Positions 7,872 to 17,248 of a stretch of DNA of 52,278 bases are shown one piece after another. The translations under genes were made by a program, and so were the position numbers. Origin of the DNA: Thermoplasmata archaeon (GTDB lineage: Archaea; Thermoplasmatota; Thermoplasmata; Lutacidiplasmatales; UBA184); assembly GCA_021791335.1 (NCBI GenBank), contig JAJYWS010000027.1, forward strand, positions 1 to 52,278. Reading direction: 5' to 3'. A model generated the notes under the pieces. The model was not told the DNA's origin, did no database searches, and saw only the letters and a list, made by a program, of their open reading frames with translations. Every line of letters begins with the position of its first letter. The first letter of the stretch is position 1.

Positions 7872-10718
7872 ATGGCGGACAGTGGCACGCTCCTCGGTTC
7901 CCTCGATCCCCGGCTCCGGGAGGCGGCCCGCCGCCGCGGCATCGAGACGACGACCGAGATCCAGGAGCTCGCGGCCCCCGTCCTGCGGGGCGACTCCGAC
8001 GCGCTCCTCCTTTCCCCGACCGGGACCGGCAAGACCGAGGCGGCGTTGCTGCCCCTGCTCGACGACCGGCTCCGCCACCCGTCGCCCCCGATCTCGATCG
8101 TTTACGTCACGCCCTTGCGGGCGCTCAACCGGGATCTGGAGCAGCGGCTGGTCGCCCTCGCGGAGGATATCGGCCTCACCGTCGCCGTCCGGCATGGGGA
8201 TACCACCCCCGCGCAGCGGAGCCGACAGTCCCGCCATCCCCCCGACCTCCTGCTGACGACGCCCGAAACCCTCCAGATCCTGCTCGTCGGCCGCCGACTG
8301 AGGGAGTCGCTTCGGGCGGTGCGTTGCGTGGTGGTCGACGAGGTCCACGAACTCGTCCCCTCCGACCGGGGGGCTCAGCTCGCGCTGACGCTCGACCGCC
8401 TCGACGCGTTCGTGGGCCGGCGGGTCCGGCGGGTCGGACTCTCCGCCACCGTCGGGAATCCGGAGGAGGTCGCCCGGTTCCTCTCCCCCGCTCCGCGCGC
8501 GTGCGTCGTCCGGGCCGCCGCCTCGACGCGGCGGCTCGACCTGACCGCCCGGACCCCCCCGGCCGAGGCCGCCCCGATCTCCGACGCGCTGCGGATCGAG
8601 CTCAAATCGGATGAGACGATGCTGCGGGCGCTCGCCGCCGTCGTCCAGGAGATCCGCGACCACCGGGCGACCCTCCTCTTCGTGAACACCCGTCCGACCG
8701 CCGAGGGGCTCGCCGCCCGGCTCCAACGGCTCGCGCCGGAGCTGGCCATCGCCGTCCACCACGGTTCGCTCTCCCGGGAGATCCGGGAGGAGGCGGAGCG
8801 CCGGTTCCGGGACGGGGAGCTCCGGGCCCTGGTGGCCACCTCCTCGCTCGAACTGGGCATCGACATCGGCTTCGTCGACCACGTGATCCAGTTCGGGTCG
8901 CCCCACCAGGTGGGCCGCCTGGTCCAGCGGATCGGACGGTCCGGCCACCGACGCGGGCGGGTCGTCCACGGCACGGTCCTCGCCCTGGACGACGACGACC
9001 TCGAGGAGGCGGCGGTCCTCGCCCGCCGCGCGATCGCCTCCGAGATCGAGCCGATCGGTTGGCGGAGCCGCAACCGGCTCGCGATCGCCCAGCAGATCCT
9101 CGGCGCGCTCCGGGCCGACGTGTCGGTCGATCGGGCGACCCTGGTCGACCGGTTCGCCCGGGTCCCCTCGGCGTCCGGCCTTGAGCCCGAGGAGTGGACG
9201 GCGCTGCTGCAGTACCTGGAGGATCTGGGACTTCTCCGGCAGACCGAGACGAGCCTACGCCCGGGCCGGGCGACGCTCCAGCGGTTCTACTCCACCCTCT
9301 CGCTCATCCCGGACGAACGGACCTACCGGCTCCGGGACATCGCCACCCGGCAATGGATCGGCACCCTCGATGAGCGGTTCGTGCTGACCCAGATCCTGGC
9401 CCAGCCCGAGCAGATCTTCCTGCTCCATGGGAGGACCTGGAAGGTCGTCGAGCACCGGGACGACGAACTGCTCGTCGAGACGGTGGCCGAGATGGGGCAG
9501 GAGCCCCGGTGGGCCGGCGAGGATCTCCCGGTGCCCTTCGACGTGGCCCAGGAGATCGGGGCGCGACGCGCCGACGGGGCCTACGACGCCTACCCCTTGA
9601 CCGCGGAGGGGATCGAACGGCTGCGCGTGCGCCGGGCGTCGGCCGGCCCGGCCGCGGATCTGCCCACCGACCGGCGGATCACCCTCACCGCCTCGGGCCG
9701 GCTCGTGGTCGTGGGCGCGTGCTTCGGCACCCGGACCAACGAGACCCTCGCCCTGGCCCTGTCGGGCACCCTGACGGCCCGGCTCGGGGGCCTGGTCGAG
9801 ATCCTCGCGGTCGAACCGACCTGGATCGTGCTCGAGCTGCCCCAGGCCCTCGATGGGGCCGCGATCGCCGACGGCTTCCGGATCCCCCCCGAGGAGCTGG
9901 AACCGATGGTCGAGCGGCTCCTGCCCACGGGGCTCGACTACCGGTTCACCTTCCTCACCGTGGCCCGCAAGCTCGGACTGCTCCCGCCGTCGCTCGATGC
10001 CCGGGAACTCCGACGGCTCGAGCCGCTCCTCGAATCGGCCCGGACGACCCCGGTCGGGGAGGAGACCCTCGAAAAAACGCTCTACGACCGGCACGACCTC
10101 GAGCACGCCCGTCGGGTGGTCGGGGCGATCGCCGCGGGCACCATCGAGATCCGGCCGACGGCCGCCTCCCCGCTCTCGGATGGCGTCCTCTCCCGGCTCC
10201 GATGGCGGGTCGTCCAGGAGGTCCCTCCGCCGACCCTGCTCAAGGCGGTGCGGGAACGGCTCGCGGCCGAGCCCCTCTCGCTCGTCTGCCTGCGGTGCGG
10301 GTTCACCCGTACGACCACCCCCGGCCGGTACGGGGTCGAGGGGGGGAGCCGCTGCCTGCTCTGCCGGGGATCCCTCTCGGCCGTCCTCTCCCCCAAGCGG
10401 GCGGAGGAGATCGACCGGCTCTCCCGCTACGCCCAGGCGAAGTACCGGGCCGGCCGGCCCTCCGTCCCCGAACCGAAGCGCCGCCGACGACCCCGGAGCC
10501 CGCCGGTCCCGGAGAGCGTGGTTCGGGCCGGCTACACCTCGGCCGAACTCGTCGCCCATTTCGGGGAACGGGCGCTCTACGCGCTCGCCGCCCGCGGCAT
10601 CGGTCCCGAAACCGCCCGCCGGCTGCTCCAGCGGCTCTACCGGAACGACGAGGAGTTCCTCACCGAGATCCTGAGGGCCGAGCGGCACTACGCCCGGACC
10701 CGGTCCTTCTGGGACTGA
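7872..10718 (+). CDS. lhr: Large helicase-related protein (Lhr-type superfamily 2 helicase) with C-terminal zinc-finger region
   Basis: 'LLLSPTGTGKTEAALLPLL', 'VVVDEVHEL', 'VGLSATVGNPEEVARFL', 'VATSSLELGIDIGFVDHVIQFGSPHQVGRLVQRIGRSGHR'; later CxxC...CxxC. Confidence 0.95.
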   Translation: MADSGTLLGSLDPRLREAARRRGIETTTEIQELAAPVLRGDSDALLLSPTGTGKTEAALLPLLDDRLRHPSPPISIVYVTPLRALNRDLEQRLVALAEDIGLTVAVRHGDTTPAQRSRQSRHPPDLLLTTPETLQILLVGRRLRESLRAVRCVVVDEVHELVPSDRGAQLALTLDRLDAFVGRRVRRVGLSATVGNPEEVARFLSPAPRACVVRAAASTRRLDLTARTPPAEAAPISDALRIELKSDETMLRALAAVVQEIRDHRATLLFVNTRPTAEGLAARLQRLAPELAIAVHHGSLSREIREEAERRFRDGELRALVATSSLELGIDIGFVDHVIQFGSPHQVGRLVQRIGRSGHRRGRVVHGTVLALDDDDLEEAAVLARRAIASEIEPIGWRSRNRLAIAQQILGALRADVSVDRATLVDRFARVPSASGLEPEEWTALLQYLEDLGLLRQTETSLRPGRATLQRFYSTLSLIPDERTYRLRDIATRQWIGTLDERFVLTQILAQPEQIFLLHGRTWKVVEHRDDELLVETVAEMGQEPRWAGEDLPVPFDVAQEIGARRADGAYDAYPLTAEGIERLRVRRASAGPAADLPTDRRITLTASGRLVVVGACFGTRTNETLALALSGTLTARLGGLVEILAVEPTWIVLELPQALDGAAIADGFRIPPEELEPMVERLLPTGLDYRFTFLTVARKLGLLPPSLDARELRRLEPLLESARTTPVGEETLEKTLYDRHDLEHARRVVGAIAAGTIEIRPTAASPLSDGVLSRLRWRVVQEVPPPTLLKAVRERLAAEPLSLVCLRCGFTRTTTPGRYGVEGGSRCLLCRGSLSAVLSPKRAEEIDRLSRYAQAKYRAGRPSVPEPKRRRRPRSPPVPESVVRAGYTSAELVAHFGERALYALAARGIGPETARRLLQRLYRNDEEFLTEILRAERHYARTRSFWD

Positions 10719-11809
10719 TCGGCCCGGGCGAGGGCGGCGACCACCGACCGGGGGGCCGAGGTGCGGAACCCTTCGGGCCGGGCGTGGGTCCGGGAGGCGG
10801 CATGGCCGAGGGCCCGCAACCGCTCGACGAACGCGTCCGGGGCCGAGGGCGTCGAAAGACCCTCCCGGCCGCAGATCTCGTTCGGCTCGAAGTAGAACGG
10901 CACGTCGGCCCGGCTTTCCGCCCGGAGCCGGTCCACGAAGATCCCGATCCGCCGGGGCTCGGCCGCGGCGGACGGGGCCCTAAGCCCCGTCACGAAGCCG
11001 GCGTCGAAGAGCGGCCCGACCCAGAGCGGCCCGAACGGTCCGCCGGCGCCGAGCCACGGCCCGTCCCACCGGTCCGGGTCGATCACCGCCACGGGCGGCT
11101 CGGGCGTCGCCTCGCTCCGGGGATCGACCCGAAGATACGCCCGGACATGATGGTCGCCGACGTACGCCACCAGCGGGTGGATCGTCCGCCCCCGGGCCCG
11201 CGCCGACCGCTCCAGATACGCGAGGAGGAGTCGCAGTCCGCCCTCCGGTCCCAGCCGGCCGCGCACCGGTCGGCCGCCGTAGCGGCGTTCGCAGACCGAG
11301 GGCGAGGCGCCGGCCAGGACCGGCATGTCGGTAGCGGCAACCCCCAGGAGGCCCCCGGGGGCCAATGCATCGAACGCGGCCGGCACAAACGGCACCGGGG
11401 TCCCGTACGGGTCGAGGTCGACCCAGTCGACCGCCGGCGGCGGGAGGGCCCCTCGGGCATCCCGGCCCTCGACCCGGAGCCCCCGGTCGGGATACCGCGC
11501 GACGTTCCGCTCCAGCACCCGGAGCGCCTCGGGGTCGCGGTCGGTCAAGGTCAGCGAGCCGAACCGTCCCGCCTCGACCGCGCATCGGATCGCGCGGACC
11601 CCGGTCGCGCTCAGCATCTCCCAGCCGGTCTCCAGCGATATCCCGAGCTCCCGGACCCGCGCGATGACGGCGACCGCCAGGTCGCGGTCGAGGGCCATCG
11701 ACCGGTTGTAGAAGACCGGCGCCCGACGGCCCGGCCCGCGGGCCCCGCCGGACGTCGGCAGCCAGAGCTCGGTCCCCCCTTCGCGGACCAGCCCGAGCTC
11801 CGCCGTCAG
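10688..11809 (-). CDS. trm1: tRNA (guanine26-N2)-dimethyltransferase Trm1; probable CTG start
   Basis: 'APVFYNRSMALDRDLAVAVI', 'LSATGVRAIRCAVE', 'DWVDLDPYGTPVPFVPAAFDALAPGGLLGVAATDMPVLAG'. The conserved 'FYN..M' segment lies upstream of the only ATG (11698); in-frame upstream sequence has no ATG/GTG/TTG, and CTG at 11809 forms CTGA with the previous gene's stop. Confidence 0.9.
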   Translation of the reverse strand: MTAELGLVREGGTELWLPTSGGARGPGRRAPVFYNRSMALDRDLAVAVIARVRELGISLETGWEMLSATGVRAIRCAVEAGRFGSLTLTDRDPEALRVLERNVARYPDRGLRVEGRDARGALPPPAVDWVDLDPYGTPVPFVPAAFDALAPGGLLGVAATDMPVLAGASPSVCERRYGGRPVRGRLGPEGGLRLLLAYLERSARARGRTIHPLVAYVGDHHVRAYLRVDPRSEATPEPPVAVIDPDRWDGPWLGAGGPFGPLWVGPLFDAGFVTGLRAPSAAAEPRRIGIFVDRLRAESRADVPFYFEPNEICGREGLSTPSAPDAFVERLRALGHAASRTHARPEGFRTSAPRSVVAALARADQSQKDRVRA

Positions 11810-12363
11810 TGGGCGGTCCCCTGGATCAGGCGGACCACCTTGAACGGGAGGAGGTTCTTGTTGACCGGCGTCACCTCGAGCAGCCGTAGCTCATCCCTCC
11901 GCCGGATGTCCTGCAGGAGAGGGTTGCGGGACTTCTTATGGAGTGTCATGAGGGTCGTCTTCGGCGTCTCGAGGGTCGCGACGACCGCCTGGGTGAAGAT
12001 CTCGCTGTCGACCTCGAGCTTGCCGACCTCGTCGATCACGATCACGTCCGCCGACTCGCGGGCGTCGGCCAGCGCCCGGACCCCGAGATCCTCGAGCACT
12101 TCGACGGCGATGCCGTAACGGCCGCTCCGGTGGCGGGATTTGAGGTTCTCGTGGGCGAAGACCCCCCGTTCCTGGGTCGCCCAGTGGACCAGATGGAACC
12201 CGACCGGGCGCCGCTTCTCGATGATCGGCTCGGTGACCATCCCGCCGACGACGATCCCTTCCGCTTCCAGAAGCTGGATGATCCGCAGCAGCGTCTGGGT
12301 CTTGCCCGAGCCCGGCAGCCCGGCGATACCGATCTTGACCGGGGCCGACAACCGACGAGGCAC
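11806..12363 (-). CDS. Nucleoside-triphosphatase, THEP1/NTPase family
   Basis: 'KIGIAGLPGSGKTQTLLRIIQLLEAEGIVVGGMVTEPIIEKRRPVGF' and 'VIVIDEVGKLEV'. GTG at 12363 preferred; the ORF-track ATG at 12417 lies upstream of an AT-rich promoter-like element. Confidence 0.85.
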   Translation of the reverse strand: MPRRLSAPVKIGIAGLPGSGKTQTLLRIIQLLEAEGIVVGGMVTEPIIEKRRPVGFHLVHWATQERGVFAHENLKSRHRSGRYGIAVEVLEDLGVRALADARESADVIVIDEVGKLEVDSEIFTQAVVATLETPKTTLMTLHKKSRNPLLQDIRRRDELRLLEVTPVNKNLLPFKVVRLIQGTAH

Positions 12364-12399
12364 GTGCGGGATGCTCCCTGAACAGCGTCGACACCCCCC

Positions 12400-12410
12400 T
12401 TTTGAATAAG
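12400..12410. promoter_or_regulatory. Candidate bidirectional TATA-like element 'ttttgaataag' between THEP1 NTPase and methyltransferase genes
   Basis: AT-rich island in otherwise GC-rich divergent intergenic region. Confidence 0.4.
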
Positions 12411-12437
12411 AAGCCATCGCGCATCGGCGGGAATCGG

Positions 12438-13028
12438 ATGACCGACGATCGGGCCGGGCCGGCGATCTATCCGATCCGGGAGGATACGATGCTCCTGCGT
12501 CCCTGGGCCGAGGCGGCCCCGGGGAGCTGGTTTCTCGAGATCGGCACCGGCAACGGGCTCCTCGCCCTCACCGCGGCCCGGCGCGGGGCCCGGACCGTCG
12601 CCACCGACCTGAACCCGGCCGCGTTGCGGCGGCTCGCCGCCCGGGCCCGCGCGGAACGGCTCCCGCTCGTTGCGGTCCGCACCGACCTGGCTGCCGGTCT
12701 GGGTCGGTTCGACCGGATCGTGGCGAATCCGCCGTATCTCCCGACGCCGCCGGAGTCCCCCGATCCCGATTGGGGCGACCGGCTCGCCCTGGACGGCGGG
12801 CCGGACGGCTGCCGGGTCACCGCCCGGATCGTCGAGTGCCTCAACGAGCACCTCCGCCCGGGCGGACGGGGCTACCTGCTCGTCTCCTCGGTGCAGGCGG
12901 CCGACCGGCTCGATCAGATCCGGGAGCGCTACTGCGCCCAAGGAGCCCGGATCCGTCCGGTCGCCGAGCGCCGTCTGGAGGGGGAGCGACTCTGGGTCTG
13001 GGAGCTCTCTCCGTCCGCCGAGGCCTAG
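12438..13028 (+). CDS. HemK2/MTQ2-type class I SAM methyltransferase
   Basis: 'FLEIGTGNGLLALTAARRGARTVATDLNPAAL' and 'DRIVANPPYLPTPP' (NPPY motif). Confidence 0.85.
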   Translation: MTDDRAGPAIYPIREDTMLLRPWAEAAPGSWFLEIGTGNGLLALTAARRGARTVATDLNPAALRRLAARARAERLPLVAVRTDLAAGLGRFDRIVANPPYLPTPPESPDPDWGDRLALDGGPDGCRVTARIVECLNEHLRPGGRGYLLVSSVQAADRLDQIRERYCAQGARIRPVAERRLEGERLWVWELSPSAEA

Positions 13029-13849
13029 GCCCGCTCCCGCGCGTGGTCGACGACCGCGGCCAGGAACCGGGCGCCGTCGGCGGTCGGCGAACCCGACTCC
13101 CGACCGCGCCCCCCGGGCATCTGCCACCGGTCGAACGACCGCTCCGGATGCGGCATCAGGCCGAAGACATTGCCCGAGGGGTTGGTGAGGCCGGCGACAT
13201 CGCCCTCCGACCCGTTCGGGTTCCACGGGTAGACCGGGGGTCCCCCATCCGGGGCCACCCAACGGAAGAGGATCTGACCGGCCGACTCGAGCTCCCTCAG
13301 CCGTTCGCCCGGGGGCCCCGGCAGCACGAGCTTGCCTTCGGCGTGCGCGCTCGGGAAGAGGTACGAGGTTCCCCGGGGCACGGCGCGCAGCGGGGCGAAG
13401 GTCCCCCCGGGCCAGGCGCAGAAGGTCGGCCGGCATTCGAAGTGACCCGAGTCGTTCGGCATCAGCGCCGCTTCGGGCGGTCCCAGCCGGCCGTCCCGCC
13501 GGCCCGGCAGGAGCCCCAGTTCGATGAGGGTCTGGAAGCCGTTGCAGACCCCCCCGACCAGCCGACCGTCCCGGACGAACGCCTCCAGATCGTCCCCGAT
13601 CGTCGAGCGGACCCGGGCCGCGAAGATCGCCCCCGCCCGGACGTAGTCCCCGGCGGAGAAGCCCCCCGGGAAGAAGAGCAGGTCGAAGTCGGAGAGCCGG
13701 CGGCGCCGCCGACCCTCCTCCCGAGCAAACCGCTGGAGATGGATGACCTCGGGTCGGCCCCCGAGCGCCTCCAGCGCCCGGGCCAACTCCTCGTCGCAGT
13801 TCGTGCCCTCGATCGCCAGGAGGGCGGTCCGGACCGTCCGCTTGCCCAC
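13025..13849 (-). CDS. purQ: Phosphoribosylformylglycinamidine synthase glutaminase subunit
   Basis: 'ALLAIEGTNCDEELARALEALGG', 'LFFPGGFSAGDYVRAGAIFA', 'GGVCNGFQTLIELGLLPG', 'GLMPHPERSFD'. Confidence 0.96.
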   Translation of the reverse strand: MGKRTVRTALLAIEGTNCDEELARALEALGGRPEVIHLQRFAREEGRRRRRLSDFDLLFFPGGFSAGDYVRAGAIFAARVRSTIGDDLEAFVRDGRLVGGVCNGFQTLIELGLLPGRRDGRLGPPEAALMPNDSGHFECRPTFCAWPGGTFAPLRAVPRGTSYLFPSAHAEGKLVLPGPPGERLRELESAGQILFRWVAPDGGPPVYPWNPNGSEGDVAGLTNPSGNVFGLMPHPERSFDRWQMPGGRGRESGSPTADGARFLAAVVDHARERA

Positions 13850-13873
13850 GGGGCCGGGAGGTTCGCGGCCGCC

Positions 13874-15133
13874 TTAACCGTTCGGGGCGGGGAGACCCCG
13901 GCCGAGGGGAGGCAAAAGGTAGCGCACCCGGACGCGATCGTTCCGCCGCACCGGTCGTCCCCCGGGAGGCAGCACGGTGAACGCCTCGGCTCCGGCGAGG
14001 CTCGAGATCGCCGACGAGCTGCGGAACGTGGAGTAGACCCGCCCGTCCGCCCCCCGGCGCAGGGGGACGACCGTCGAGAGCCCCTCCGTCAACGCCACGG
14101 CCCGCTCCCCCATCAATGCCCAGCCCTCGACCCAGCCGGGGCCCTCCCGGCCGGCGGCCCGCCGAAGCACCGGCAGTCCGAGCCAGAACATGTTGAGGAG
14201 GCCGGAGGTCGGATGGCCCGGGAGGCCCAGCCAGAGCTTTCCGTCGACCCGGGCCGCCAGCGTCGGTTTCCCGGGCCGGACGGCAATGCCGTGGAAGAGG
14301 AGACGCCCTTCCGCGGCGAAGATCCCGGGCAGCAGGTCGCGCTCCCCGACCGAACTTCCCCCGGTCACCAGGAGGAGATCGCTCGCCCGGGCGGCGGCCC
14401 GCAGGAGCCGGCGGAGCCGCCGGGGATCGTCCGGGGCCGGAGGGTAGACCACCGGCGTCCCTCCGGCAGCCCGCACGATGGCGGCCAGGGCCGAGGAGTT
14501 GGCGTCGTAGATCTGGCCGGGGCCGAGCCGTGCTCCCGGGGCGACCAGTTCGTTTCCGTTCGAGACGATCGCCACCCGGGGCCGGGCCCGGACCGTGACC
14601 GTCGTGTGGCCGAACATCGCGAGCGCTCCGATGCGGGCGGGGGTCAGCGGGGCGCCGGCCCGGGTCAGGCGGTCGCCCCGGGCGAAATCCTCCCCGCGCC
14701 GGGCCACCCGCTCCCCGGCGCGGACCGACCGGGTGAGCCGGAGGTACTCCCCCCGGCGTTCGACCTCTTCGAAGATCGCGACGGCGTCGGCGCCTGTCGG
14801 CAGGGCGGCGCCGGTCGCGACCGCGACCGCTTCGCCCGGCCCGAGCCGGCTGCCCCCCGCGGCCTCGGCGAACCGGTCGCCCCGGAGCCTCAGCTCCAGC
14901 GGTCGACGAGCCGAGGCGGCGCGGGTTCCGGACGATCGGACGGCGTAGCCGTCCCAGCTCGCCCGGTCGGTGCCCGGGATCGGCCGGTCGGCCCGGAGCG
15001 TGGCCGCGGCGAGACGATCGGCCGCCTCCGTAAGGGGGACCGTCTCGACCCGGGCCACGGGCCGGACGGCCCGCAGCAGCCGGGCCACGGCCACCTCGGG
15101 GGGGATCAGTTCACGGAACGGACGGAACCTCAC
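13874..15133 (-). CDS. moeA: Molybdopterin molybdotransferase MoeA
   Basis: 'RPIPGTDRASWDGYAVRSS', 'VAIVSNGNELVAPGARLGPGQIYDANSSAL', 'LLVTGGSSVGERDLLPGIF', 'LWLGLPGHPTSGLLNMFW'. GTG start at 15133, 4-bp overlap with upstream gene. Confidence 0.94.
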   Translation of the reverse strand: MRFRPFRELIPPEVAVARLLRAVRPVARVETVPLTEAADRLAAATLRADRPIPGTDRASWDGYAVRSSGTRAASARRPLELRLRGDRFAEAAGGSRLGPGEAVAVATGAALPTGADAVAIFEEVERRGEYLRLTRSVRAGERVARRGEDFARGDRLTRAGAPLTPARIGALAMFGHTTVTVRARPRVAIVSNGNELVAPGARLGPGQIYDANSSALAAIVRAAGGTPVVYPPAPDDPRRLRRLLRAAARASDLLLVTGGSSVGERDLLPGIFAAEGRLLFHGIAVRPGKPTLAARVDGKLWLGLPGHPTSGLLNMFWLGLPVLRRAAGREGPGWVEGWALMGERAVALTEGLSTVVPLRRGADGRVYSTFRSSSAISSLAGAEAFTVLPPGGRPVRRNDRVRVRYLLPPLGRGLPAPNG

Positions 15134-16053
15134 GGCCGGTCCCGTCTCCGCCGTCGCGCCAACCGACCGCCCCGGACCCAACGGGCCGCCGAACGGTGGC
15201 CGGCGACGAGGCAGTCCCGCATCGGGGCCCCCGCCCACCAGCCGAAGTAGAATCCGGCCCGGAACGCGTCGCCAGCGCCGACGGTCGTCGAGGGGTGGGG
15301 CACCCGGATCCCGGGCACGGTGACCCGCCCGGTCCGGGCGAACGCGGTGGCTCCCCGGGCCCCCTCGGTCCGGATCACCAACGGCACCCGGGTCAGGAGC
15401 TCCTCGACCCTCCGCGCCCCCAAGAGCCTCCGGATCCGGTCGATCTCCGCCCGATTCCCGAACAGGATCTCCGCCCCGTTTAACAGGCGCCGGAGCTGCG
15501 CGGGGGTCCAACGGTAGTGGACCTCCTGGGCCGGGTCGACCGCGACCCGGAGGCCCGCCGCGCGGGCCGCCGCCTTCCAGGCGAGCTGCCAGAGGGGGGG
15601 GCCGGTCGTCAGGTGGAGCCACCGGTACTCCGACAGGAGGCGCCGGGGGATGGCCGGGCGCGCATCGTTGTCGCCCATCGGTCCCTGGTCGATGAGGACC
15701 TCGGTCTCCCGACGTCCGTTCTCGAGGATGTAGCAGGTCGGGGTCCCCACCCCGGGGACCCGCTCGACGCCCCTCAGATCGATGCCGGCCCGGCGGAGCC
15801 GTTGGTGGAACTCCTCGGGAAAGTCGGCGCCGATCCGGCCGACGAGCCCGGTCGGGATCCCGTAGCTGGCGCTCCCTCGGGCGAGGTTGGCCGCCGTCCC
15901 CCCGAGCGCCGAACGGGAGCTTTGGATCGGGACCGTCCGGTCCGGGGCGGGAAACTCGGGGAGCTCCAGGAACCGGTCGACATTGATGTGGCCGGCGACC
16001 AGGAGCCCCCGGGGATCGTCGTCGGGCTCGGGGCGCGGTCCGATCTCCGGCAT
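15130..16053 (-). CDS. PfkB-family carbohydrate/ribokinase-like kinase
   Basis: 'VAGHINVDRFLELPEFPAPDRTVPI...ALGGTAANLARG' and 'TTVGAGDAFRAGFYFGW'. Confidence 0.9.
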   Translation of the reverse strand: MPEIGPRPEPDDDPRGLLVAGHINVDRFLELPEFPAPDRTVPIQSSRSALGGTAANLARGSASYGIPTGLVGRIGADFPEEFHQRLRRAGIDLRGVERVPGVGTPTCYILENGRRETEVLIDQGPMGDNDARPAIPRRLLSEYRWLHLTTGPPLWQLAWKAAARAAGLRVAVDPAQEVHYRWTPAQLRRLLNGAEILFGNRAEIDRIRRLLGARRVEELLTRVPLVIRTEGARGATAFARTGRVTVPGIRVPHPSTTVGAGDAFRAGFYFGWWAGAPMRDCLVAGHRSAARWVRGGRLARRRRRDRP

Positions 16054-16156
16054 TCCTTCGGGGAGGAGGGCACGGCCATATCCCGATTTCGGGCGGCGGG
16101 GGGCGGCCCCCGCCGGCCCCGGGCCCTTAACTAACCGGCCCCCGTGCTCCGTCCCG

Positions 16157-17248
16157 ATGATCGTCGAGGGGGCGATCCTGGACCGCTCGGGTCCCCGAGC
16201 CGGCTACGTCCGGATACGGGCCGGCCGCGTCCTCGAGGTGGGATCGATCGGCTGCGACTCCTCGGGAGGGCGGGAGCGGAGGATCCGGGGCATCGTGACC
16301 CCGTCGCCCGTGAACGGCCACACCCACCTCGCCGACTTCCTCTCGGTACGCGAACCGCCGGCCGGTACCCTCGCCGAGTTGGTTCGACCCCCGGACGGCT
16401 ACAAGTTCCGACTGCTCCAGTCGGCCCCCCCGGCCGCCAAACGCGACGCGATGCGGGCGGCGCTGCGTTGGATGGAGCGGCAGGGCATCGCCGCGACCCT
16501 CGACTTCCGGGAGGAAGGGATCGACGGGGCGCGGCTGCTCCGCGCGGCCGCCCGGGGGAGTTCGGTGCGCCCGGTGATCCTCGGCCGGCCCCCGGCCGGG
16601 GAGATCGATCGCCCGGCGCTGGAGGCGCTCCTGGCGGTCGCCGACGGGATCGGGATCAGCTCGGCCCGGGAGGAGGGGCCGGACCGGCGTCGGACGCTGG
16701 CCCGGGCCTGTCGGCGGGCCGGGAAACTCTGGGCGCTCCACGCGAGCGAATCGGTCCGGGAGTCGCCGGACGACTACCTGGACCCCCGCCCGGACCTGAT
16801 CGTCCACCTCACCCGGGCCACCGTGGACGATCTCCGCCAGGTGCGGGCGGCGCGGTCGACGGTCGCGGTCTGCCCCCGGTCGAACGCCCTCTTCGGGCGC
16901 CGCCCCCCGCTCGCCGAAATGGAGCGGCTCGGACTGCCCGTCCTGCTCGGGACCGACAACGGCATGCTCCGTCCCCCCACCCTGTTCCGGGAGGCGGAGT
17001 TCGCCTATGTCTCGAGCCGGCTCGCGCATCGGCCGGTCTCGGCGGGGTTCATCGCCCGGTCGCTCCTGGTGACCCCGTGGGAGTTCCTCGGCCAACCCGA
17101 CCGGGCCGCGATCACGGCCGACGGGCCGGCATCGCCGCTCATCCTTCGGCTGCCGCCGGAGGACCCCGAGTACCAGATCGTGACCCGGGCGGGCGAACAG
17201 GTTATCGTCCCCCCGGGGTCGCCGGATCGCCGGAGGCCCGGCCGATGA
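16157..17248 (+). CDS. Amidohydrolase-family protein (chlorohydrolase/cytosine deaminase-like)
   Basis: 'IVTPSPVNGHTHLADF', 'WALHASESVRES', 'VAVCPRSNALFGRRPPLAEMERLGLPVLLGTDNGML'. Confidence 0.88.
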   Translation: MIVEGAILDRSGPRAGYVRIRAGRVLEVGSIGCDSSGGRERRIRGIVTPSPVNGHTHLADFLSVREPPAGTLAELVRPPDGYKFRLLQSAPPAAKRDAMRAALRWMERQGIAATLDFREEGIDGARLLRAAARGSSVRPVILGRPPAGEIDRPALEALLAVADGIGISSAREEGPDRRRTLARACRRAGKLWALHASESVRESPDDYLDPRPDLIVHLTRATVDDLRQVRAARSTVAVCPRSNALFGRRPPLAEMERLGLPVLLGTDNGMLRPPTLFREAEFAYVSSRLAHRPVSAGFIARSLLVTPWEFLGQPDRAAITADGPASPLILRLPPEDPEYQIVTRAGEQVIVPPGSPDRRRPGR

